Positions 49,601 to 58,803 of a stretch of 64,000 bases of DNA are shown piece after piece (the first letter of the stretch is position 1; the number at the start of each line of letters is the position of its first letter). A program made the translations under genes and the position numbers. Source of the DNA: Thunnus maccoyii (lineage: Eukaryota; Chordata; Actinopteri; Scombriformes; Scombridae); NCBI RefSeq assembly GCF_910596095.1, contig NC_056554.1:7484001-7548000 (forward strand), given 5' to 3'. Under the pieces are notes generated by a model. That model had not been told where the DNA came from. It saw nothing but the letters and a program-made list of their open reading frames with translations, and did no database searches.

Positions 49601-52600
49601 TATCCAATTATCTGTTTCTGATTCTTCTTTACTATTATTCCTCTTAAGTTCTGTTCGCTATTACCTGCCCCCATTTCAAGGTGAAATGTATCACTCCAGC
49701 TTTCTCTCACAACTTTTCAATTCAAGCCATTGCTGCTGCCTGCTTGCTGCTGTAATCTGCAAGTTCTGTTGCCAACAGATTTCACTGCTGCTGACTGGAA
49801 TAAACTGGCTAGTCATAACCATCACATTACAACTCACACTGTAATTCAAAAACCAATAGTTTGCCATTGACTTTCATACAGTATATGACTGTATATTACA
49901 TTGTCCATTATGTTGTTGTATGTACACTACTAGGACAGAACAACAGTGTAATGCCTAGCTCAATACACACTGATGAAGTGAAATATCTCACCAGTGACTG
50001 CAGTAATGATTACTCCACTGCTTCTGACGTTCTCAAACACAGAGAAGAGAGTGAATGTGTATTTAGTTCCAGCAGTGAGAGATGAGACTGTGTGAGTTAC
50101 TGCTCCATCTCCATCTGTTGCACTGATGTTTATCTCTGTACCATTAAACTGGAGAATAAAGCTGACATTGTTGTTCACTTTATTCCACTGCAGAGTGATG
50201 CTGGTCTCATCTTGTCCTGTTGATCTAAAGCTTCCTGCATTTAGAGGAGCTGAGACAGAAAAAAGAACAGTAAATGCATTTATCAAAAGAAAAAATGTCT
50301 ATAAAATGGATCTTTATTCCTTGACGCTTCTACAGTGGGTCCATTTTGCTTCCCTACATGAACGAAATCTAATACTGACTATGAGGGAATCAAACAAGGA
50401 GAAAGACAGACTACTACTTCTGGGTCCAGTTTTCATGTTTTCAATGAAACCCATGACCCTTTGTTTAACAAGAGATGGAATCAACAATTAAAAAGAATAC
50501 CAATCTGAAAATAGTTTAAATGGGATTATTTTCATGTGTGTAAAAGGACATAATGTGTATGCTTTGAAGTAAGACATTTAATGAGAAATTATTACGACCA
50601 GCCAATACATGTTAGTTTTACACTGGTGTACTCAAAAGCAGATGAGGATTTGCTAAGTTGCAACAGTGTATAATCATAAAGTAATATATCTCACCAGTGA
50701 CTGCAGTAATGTTTACTCCACTGCTTCTGATGTTCTCAAACACAGAGAAGAGAGTGAATGTGTATTTAGTTCCAGCAGTGAGAGATGAGACTGTGTGAGT
50801 TACTGCTCCATCTCCATCTGGTGCAGTGATGTTTATCTCTGTACCATTAAACTGTAGAATAAAGCTGACATTGTTGTTCACTTTATTCCACTGCAGAGTG
50901 ATGCTGGTCTCATCTTGTCCTGTTGATCTGAAGCTTTCTGCATTTAGAGGAGCTGAGACAGAAAAATTGAAGGTAACAGATTGATTAACAAAGGATCTTC
51001 CATGAAATTTTTTTTTTGCTCCATCTGGCTGTTAAAGTTGGTCTAATTTGCATCTAAATTTGAGCCAAACCTTATGGTGGCTATCTGAGAAAAAAAAAAG
51101 AAGACACATTTTTGTTGTAGCAGGAATGTTGTTAGAGTCAGTTGTCATGTTTTATTATTAACCATATCATAGTGTGTGTTTGAGAAGATGGATGTAATGA
51201 ACAATAGAAGAGGAATTCCAAAAGTCACAGTTTAGTTAAGTTAAGTTAAGTTAAGTTAAGTTAAGTTAAGTTAAGTTAAGTTAAGTTAAGTTTTGTTTAG
51301 AACTTAAGATGGATAATTGTGTATGAATGAGGGAGTTTAATGTATTGGCTGGTACATGATTGGAGGCAGGACATCCAGTGGCACAATATCAGACATAACA
51401 AATACATGTTAGTTGTATACTGTCACACTTAAAACAATGCAATGGTTTACTACAGTATGTTATATTATTTAATTGAAATATCTCACCAGTGACTGCAGTA
51501 ATGTTTACTCCACTGCTTCTGATGTTCTCAAACACAGAGAAGAGAGTGAATGTGTATTTAGTTCCAGCAGTGAGAGATGAGACTGTGTGAGTTACTGCTC
51601 CATCTCCATCTGGTGCACTGATGTTTATCTCTGTACCATTAAACTGGAGAATAAAGCTGACATTGTTGTTCACTTTATTCCACTGCAGATTGATGCTGGT
51701 CTCATCTTGTCCTGTTGATATCAAACTGTTTGTGTTTGGAGGAGCTGCAAAAGAAAATGAGCAGGGATTGATTTCATCAAGGAAGAACTAGCTGCAAAAA
51801 AGTGTTTCATTCCATTCAAAACAGCTGTCAGTATAAATGTCACTCTATTAATGTGTTGTTTCCTTTTACTATTACTGCTAATAAATACTACTAACCGTCC
51901 TGTCACACCAGGTTCTACATGTGGTTCATTACATGATATTGTTGCTGCTAACTGCTTGTTGTTCATACTTGCTGTTTACAGTTGGTAACACTTATGGCTG
52001 CTACTAACTGGCATTGACTAGCTTGTCGCTGCCACCACAATTCAAGCTAATGCATGAACAGTTAGGTAACCATTCATACATCTGAATACATCTTTTACTA
52101 TCTATCAGGTTGTCATATAGTATGTAAATTAATTGACAGAACAACTGTGTTATGCCTGATTCAAAATAGATAAATTAAAATAATATATTATACAGTAAAT
52201 GTGTGAAATATCTCACCAGTGACTGCAGTAATGGTCACTCCACTGCTTCTGACGTTCTCAAACACAGAGAAGAGAGTGAATGTGTATTTAGTTCCAGCAG
52301 TGAGAGATGAGATTGTGTGAGTTACTGCTCCATCTCCATCTGGTGCAGTGATGTTTATCTCTGTACCATCAAACTGGAAAATCACGTCGTCGGTGATGTT
52401 CGTGTTATTCCATTCCAGAGTAATGCTGGTTTCATTTTGTGTTATCAATCTGAAGATTTCTGCATTGGGTGGAATTGAGACAAAGAGGACGGCATACAAG
52501 ACAGAGATGAAATGAAATGATATAATTTTTTTTTTTCATATTTGCTAATCCATCAGCTTTTTCATGTATGTATTGTAACACATATATTGACCTATAGTAC

Positions 52601-55600
52601 ATCATGATCTGTTATATCAATGTCATAATCACTATTCTCAATGAAAATCAATCTCCACTTATAAATCAGTTGATGAATTTACTTTTGTTACTGTAGGTAA
52701 TCTACAGCATGCCTTCTTACATCAAACAGTATAATACTGTTGAGACACATTTAAGTAAGCCATGCTAACATTTTGTACTTATATTTGTAATTAAAATAAT
52801 ACAGTTTCTATTTGAAATTACTGTATGTGTAGACAGTGGACAGTCAATCTCTTCTACAGTAACTTTTCGTGTTTTCTTTTGTTCAGAAAAATGTATTCTG
52901 AAATGAGAGTATTCATTTTATATGACTTGATTAAGGTTTTGTGCCTGTTAACAACATTTTATTGATGGCAAGCATTCGTCTCATAGACAACAAAGTCCTT
53001 TCATTATCTTCTTAAATACCGTGCTATCAATATAACAAGGTGGAGATTTCCACAGGCTTATGTGTATTGTATTATCGCCTGATGAATTAGCCTCATTTAT
53101 GCTGTACATCAGAACTGTAAAAATACAGAACCTTCCCGTTTCTATTTTTCTTCCCTTTTTTTAGACAGACTTGTCCATGTACACAAATTCACAAATCTAA
53201 GTTAAACTGTCTTCTTTACATGTAAATTTGATTAGACAAACAGATTTGAAGTGTTAGTTTAGGAATGATTGTTTGACAATATATCGTAAGCTGCCTTATT
53301 ACAATAATGAAACTAAATGTGAGAGCAGGATTCAAGATGCATTACTTGTTTTGTAACAGATGAATGGAAAACTGGAGGCACAGTAATCATCTGACCACTG
53401 TCCTGAGTCGCTAAACGATGTGGTGACACACTCCTGTGCGGCTAAGTTGGGCTGCGAGCTGGCCCAATGTCGAAACAGAGAGGTGCTCCCATCAGACCAC
53501 AATTTTTCCCGGTAAAGACCAATCCACACAGTGATCCCACCCGTCAGGTTTGTGATGATGTCATTTTCTGTCTGGTTTCTTATACTGTAAGAGAAACAGT
53601 AGCATATGCATATCAAAATTGAGCATAACTTAAGGGGTAAAACATGACAGACATACATACAAAAAAAGAATCCACTGCACACTGCAACAGATTGTCAGTA
53701 ATTGTTTGAGAATATATTATAGAGCCTTATGTAGTTATTTTAAATATTTGCTAATCTGTTCAACCACATGGACAATATAATTGACTGATTAAAAATAGAA
53801 AACTTTAAGGACTTGTGGTCACCTTGGCAGCGTTTGGTGATGTAACTGAATTTTTATGAGATAAGCCTGATTTCATTAACAAAAGAGATAAAAAATTATG
53901 TAGTTGGGTCAGCAGTGTACTTTGTCTCAGAGTCTTCATTAGGACATACTGTACCTGGCTAGATCCACATAATTCTCCCTGCAGAATCTCTGAGCTTCGG
54001 TCCAATTTAAACTTGTGGTGACCATAACAAAGGATGGAGTGCCATTTACTATACCTGGTTATATAGAGATGGAGATAAGTTGTAAAAAAAAATGTCAGGA
54101 TGAACTTGTAGGAAATACTCATATTGCTGCAATGTATGCATGAAGTGTCAGTGAAAGAAAAAGTAGCAAGATCTGATGATCTGGATTAAGGGGGATAAAA
54201 TATTGCTCATGTCAACTCCATGCCAAATGCCATATAGAAGATCTATTTGGACCTTTGTTAATTCTAACTTGATTAGAAAACCCACCGTTGTAGCACACAA
54301 AGAATTTTGTCTCGCTGCATGGCCTGTCTCGCCATTTGCCAGAGGACTCAAAAATGTCCACACAGTGGTCTTTCCCATTAAGACCATTGGGTTGATTAGT
54401 ATTCCAGTTTCTAAACTCTGTCTCTCCTTCACCGTAGAAGCTGCTGTTACTCAGGGACCATCTCCAGCTGTTCACCAAGTCATCATAGAGACCGATCCAA
54501 GCCTTGCCTGTTCAAAAAGATTTTCATTCTATGAAACAACTGCAATATACAGTATAGTGAGAAATAACTTAAAACATAAATTATTTTACTGAATAGACTT
54601 TGATCAGTTGATATGTTCTGAATGTTGTGTCTCCTCTATTTATCATTTTTTTAACATTACAAATAATATTTTATAATTGCCTTTATTTGTGGCAAGTTTA
54701 CCAAGATGATTGCATGGTTAATGTACAGTACTTGATTCCAGTATTGAGAACTTGCCTGTGTCGTTTGATGCGATGCTGTTAACAGCACTGACGTCAGCTG
54801 TGTTTTCTATGGTGGCCAGGTCAGTGTAGACCTGTCTGCAGAAGCTCTGTGCTTCAGTCCAGTTCAGTGATGTGTTCACAAAGTAGTACTGACGAGACTG
54901 ACCAGAGGCAACACTGACTAATGCTCCTAAAACAAAGCATATTCATTTATTTTATCACTTACTAGGGTGAAGCTTTATTTGTTCTTTTATAGTGAATATG
55001 TGGAGGAACTATGCATCATGCAGGTACAAGGAAATCACTGAGAGTTTTAAGTTTCCTTCTCACTGATGATATTACACTCACTCATCTGTTTGAAGAACAG
55101 TAAACAGCACTTTGTAAAGAGTTGAAATGTTTTTGTATATTGTTCATAGTGAGGCACAGTGATTGATTTACATCTAAGTTTCTAATTTATCTGTAATTAT
55201 AATGAAACCCTCTTACCCCACAATGTCTGCCTTGTAATTGACTACGGTGAGCTGTATCATCACTGTAGTGAATGAAAACATTGAATGCTCTACTGAACAA
55301 AACAGCCCCACAAGACTTTATGTCTAATGCCGTAACAATTTGTCTTGAGCCAGATCAAGTTTCCAGCTAAATCAGTGTTCAGTGTTCACTACTGACTATA
55401 ATAACAAAAGAACCAGTTCAACTACCAACTGAAATAGAGCAGAATGCACGAACTGTTAAAGCATTGGACTACAGTGAGATAAAAAAGTGTTTTATTTATC
55501 CTCATAGCCCCTTTTTAAATAAAACAAGAGTGAGTTAAATGTTTAGGCTGAGACATGTACATATTCTCTCCCTAACATATTGCCTATTGGTTGACTTTCT

Positions 55601-55817
55601 TTGTAAATAAAAATCATTGTATCATAATCTTCATTTAAGACTATGATTTTAAAAATTGACCCTACTTAACAACTTTTCTGTACTGAGAATTCCTCCCCCA
55701 AAACCCTGCGTGTAGGCTACAACACTGAGAAAGATTGATTAAAAAAGTCAAACAGTCAGAATAATCAAACAAAAGGCACCAACCTGTGAGCACACTGATG
55801 ATCAGTCCATAATCCAT
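37295..55817 (-). CDS. Secreted lectin-like protein: two C-type lectin domains plus 20 fibronectin-III repeats
   Basis: Exons in order: 55817-55784 (signal peptide start, MDYGLIISVLT), 54926-54756 and 54507-54286 (lectin domain 1), 54054-53955 and 53584-53346 (lectin domain 2), twenty 258-nt fibronectin-III exons (52474 to 38911), 37630-37551 and 37354-37295 (tail ending QSVKT and TGA). Total is about 6051 nt, 2016 aa, frame closed with every junction in phase. Each lectin domain keeps four Cys and WIGLY; the sugar/Ca site has QPN instead of EPN or QPD, so sugar binding is uncertain. Each FNIII repeat carries several N-glycosylation sequons (NETS, NNVS, NGTE, NITA/NISA). No transmembrane segment follows, so secretion is inferred. 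The tail (VVGLKIRLNSYVQLSDSD...) resembles the C-terminal segment of other fish C-type lectins. The exact orthologue is not known; fish proteins annotated PTPRH-like or CLEC20A-like carry similar repeats. Intron 2 has a GC donor. Confidence 0.8.
37372..37423. repeat. (AC)n microsatellite
   Basis: About 26 AC units in the last intron of the lectin/FNIII gene, ending about 18 bp from the final exon's splice acceptor. On the transcribed strand it is a long GT run beside a T-rich polypyrimidine tract. Confidence 0.95.
40107..45450 (-). repeat. Two nearly identical 2.67-kb four-exon units in tandem
   Basis: Segment 40107 to about 42778 and segment about 42779-45450 each hold four FNIII exons plus introns. 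They match base for base by eye apart from a one-base T-run difference (about 40684 versus 43355). Exon offsets are 2671-2672 throughout. A third, shorter and more diverged unit follows to about 47610. The intronic open frames on the opposite strand are copied along with the unit and are not genes. Confidence 0.85.
51236..51290. repeat. (TTAAG)11 satellite
   Basis: Eleven perfect copies of the pentamer TTAAG in the intron between the second and third FNIII exons. It contains no reading frame. Confidence 0.95.
53346..54054 (-). other. Second C-type lectin domain exons
   Basis: Exons 54054-53955 and 53584-53346 encode a CTLD from FVMVTTSLNWTEAQRFC to SFPFICYK. It has four Cys, WIGLYREKLWSDG, ASSQPN and QWSDDYC. 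The final donor is AACAA|GTAATG, weaker than consensus but the only one in phase with the FNIII exons. Confidence 0.8.
54286..54926 (-). other. Signal peptide end and first C-type lectin domain exons
   Basis: Exons 54926-54756 and 54507-54286 encode GALVSVASGQSRQYYFVN, then a CTLD with SFCRQVYTDLATI, AWIGLYDDLVNSWRWS, NTNQPNGLNGKDHCV and KFFVCYNG. The canonical four Cys are present. The intron between them starts with GC (ACACAG|GCAAGT). The reading frame needs exactly this junction to give NDTGKAWIGL. Confidence 0.85.
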
Positions 55818-58600
55818 GTGTTAAACCTTTGAAAACCTTTGAAACTATGCCTTTGGAAAGATAATATCCTTCTTCTCATGAACTTTTGATTTAATGGATA
55901 TGCATGTGTACCAGTATTTAAAAGCCCAAACACATTTCCCTAAAAACTATGGTACAGTTATTGATTCTACTTACTATTAGCTCTTTAACAAGCCTCCTGT
56001 GCAAATGCAAGACATCAAATGCCCTTGACTGTGTGCTGCTTGATAAATACATGTTTGATGGTTATCAGTGCTCAGCTGCTGTGAGTGTTCAAGTATGTAG
56101 CACCTTGGTGAAGGAATCAGGAAGTAAAAGCTATACCTGACAGTTTACTGTCTTCATTTTTCCTCTTTCAAATGCGGTGATTGAAAAGGAATGCAAGTCT
56201 GGTCAAACCCAACCTGTTCAACTCTGTGAGCTTGTCTTCATCTGTCTCACGCAACATTGCTCAGAGCAAAACTTTTATCCTCTGGTTGTCAAAAGTATTG
56301 ATTCACATTAATGTTATTGGTTGACTGTTATGCACACTTGTACTGTACGTATGTTACTAATCAGATAACCTACTGCTAACTTTTACTTTATTCTATTGTT
56401 ATATTATTTTTTAACCAAATTGTGTTTGCACCAGCAATTCCACCAAAAAGGCATAAAATTAATATTTTAGTACAATATTTTCCTCTTTACAAACCTGATG
56501 CAAGCTTAATAGTTATTCAGCTTAATACAGTTTCCCACTAAACCCAAGCTCATATTGTTTTTTATAATTCATATTGTTGAAATGACCCTTCAGGTGAAGT
56601 AAAACCATGCTGAAATCACTCCTGCAACACATAAATGAGTCAGAGTCTAAAAATCTGAATCTGTATGAGGTAATGATTAAAGAGCTATTTACCTCCTTTA
56701 TAATGTTTTGAATGCTATGCTTAGAGGAAGACGATGCCTACAAGTACTGAGGGATTTCCCCTGCAAATCTCTTGCAAGTAGATAACATGAGACCTTCTGA
56801 TAGTGATTATCATCATCACTCTTATCTTTAGCTAAAAAATGTTCCTTGTTTACAAGGTTTCCTCATTCATATGTGTAGGTCTACATTTTTCATTACAAAT
56901 CACAGCCAACATCAAATGTTATGTCCCTGATTCCACTTTCCTAATAAATATTCAACAATGCCCTCTGCCAAACATTGACTAGAGAGCAGAGGAGATCTCA
57001 GCACGATCATAAATGAAATCAAAGCCACATTTTCTGATGCGCTAATCTCGCTCCCTGGTTTCTTCAAGTACAGTTAAAGAGCCAACCTTAAAAATACCTT
57101 ACAGATTCTTACAAATTTAGTACCGGTTCCTATTCAGAATCACGTTTCTGAACAACAATCCCTAATTGTTGGGAAAGTTGTCAAGACTATTCAGAGTGTA
57201 ACTTAGTGTATGATACCTTTGTATCTTTATGAATGTTAACATTACACTTCCTGGTATACATACAGTACAGTACATGACCAGCTATTATGTCATTACTTGA
57301 GGTGCGGTATGTAGCCAAGAGGAAATTGTTTAGCCAGTGAATTCAGTCATTACATGTCTGGTATGAACGCTAAACTACTGTATATGGTACATGTACATGA
57401 GCACAAAATGCACACATGTTTCTCAAACTTCCAAACTGAGAGCTAGACAGGGTGGTACATGCTAACTGTACAGTAAATAACTGCTGGCTCCCTGCAGATC
57501 CACAGCGCATTTTACTGTCAGACTTTCTGGTCCACCTGCTAGTAGCTCCACACCACTGACCTGTGACAGAATCATTTACAGATAAAACATAATTCTATTT
57601 CATAAACCTACAATAATAAACATTCATATATTATATTTTTAATGTGTCTTTTATGTGTGATAACTCTGTTGAAGGTATCTGGATGTCAACACATAAATTG
57701 TAGGTAGTGTCTAATACAATATTTGTGTCATCTGTTGTGTAATTATATTTAATTCAAGCAAGGGGTGCTCAGAGTCAGAGAAGAAAGCAGTAGCTTATTT
57801 ATTCACAATGATTGTAACACATGTATAATTTCTGAAAAATACTCTATTCTCTACTCTACTCATATTCAATGATAAATGTATTTGATAGGCCACAAATATA
57901 AATATTACAAATTACAATGCTATGAGTAAAAATACAGCAGTGTGTAACAGATCAAGTCAATTATCCCCCATCATCTCCAAGGTTTGTTGAGTGATCCAAA
58001 TATAGAAAAATGAATAATGAGACTGTCAAGATACTCACTCACTCTCTCATTTATACAAACACACTTTGCTTGCAGGAGGCCAGTGCGCCTGTGCATAACG
58101 GGGACTGGGGGCAGAGGCAGATGCTGCCTTCACTGACACCAGAAATATCTGATTATGAAATTGCACAGAAACAACAAATAGAAAAGGTGAATAAGTGAGT
58201 AAATTGGCAGTAAGCTGGAGTGGCTTTAAAGAAGTATATTTATAATACACTTTTGTCACAAAAACTATTCTTCTATTTATTTTATGATTGCACATGTGTT
58301 TAAAATGCTGTGTGGAACTAATTTATTTAAAGAAAATTGTTTAATTGTTTCATTAATTGAAAAGAGACATTGACGAGCTGCATGACAAGCAGCTGCGGGT
58401 CAATATTATGTATATTTCGTTTCATTTTCTTCTTCTAAACTTTAAACTTGTACCAGCTCTTTTCACTTAGAATATGTTTGACATATTTTACTGTTCATTT
58501 CTATTTTATATTATTTATGATTACTTAATTTTTTGTGTATATTTTGATTCTTATGCACCACAACACCAATGCAAATTCCTTGTATGTGGAATCCTGCAAT
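55818..58600. other. Intergenic region between divergent genes
   Basis: About 2.8 kb between the lectin/FNIII start (-) and the OGA homologue leader (+). It is AT-rich. No exon, RNA gene or named repeat was recognised, and small open frames at 55949 and 58010 lack homology or splice context. Confidence 0.5.
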
Positions 58601-58803
58601 AAACGTACGTATAATGTGGGTGCTCAGAAGGACGAGCCTCCGTTGAGCACCTGAAGGCAGCACGAAAGCTCCAGCGATGTAGAGCGCAGGACAGGTGGAG
58701 AAGGAGGTGGAGGCTGATCGGGGAGAAGCATGAAGAATAGACCCGGTGTCTAAGCTGACAGACGGGGAGAGCATCTCATCTTCCCTCGCTCTTTAGGGGC
58801 CGA

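Larger units (their letters stand above)
38911..52474 (-). repeat. Tandem array of 20 fibronectin-III exons
   Basis: Twenty 258-nt, phase 1-1 exons (86 aa each), from gene 5' to 3': 52474-52217, 51744-51487, 50952-50695, 50249-49992, 49440-49183, 48631-48374, 47988-47731, 47285-47028, 46476-46219, 45834-45577, 45132-44875, 44614-44357, 43805-43548, 43162-42905, 42460-42203, 41942-41685, 41133-40876, 40491-40234, 39973-39716, 39168-38911. Each starts at APPNAGSF or ALPNLQDF after a CAG acceptor and ends at ITAVTG before a GTGAGA or GTAAGA donor. The core LTAGTKYTFTLFSVFEN is nearly invariant. The outermost 5' copies are most diverged; the middle and 3' copies are nearly identical, including introns. 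Confidence 0.9.

Noticed and set aside
39314-49844. Repeated plus-strand open frames (85, 72-74 and 65 codons) across the FNIII region as a tandem gene family
   Set aside because: They lie opposite FNIII introns and exons and recur only because whole blocks were duplicated. They have no splice context or domain homology.
38911-52474. CRISPR-like or satellite array
   Set aside because: The periodic units are coding exons of 258 nt with constant splice sites and FNIII homology, separated by long introns.
58010-58198. 62-codon plus-strand frame as an upstream exon of the OGA homologue
   Set aside because: Its peptide does not resemble the OGA N-terminus, and the 58804 ATG exon gives the conserved VVEG junction.
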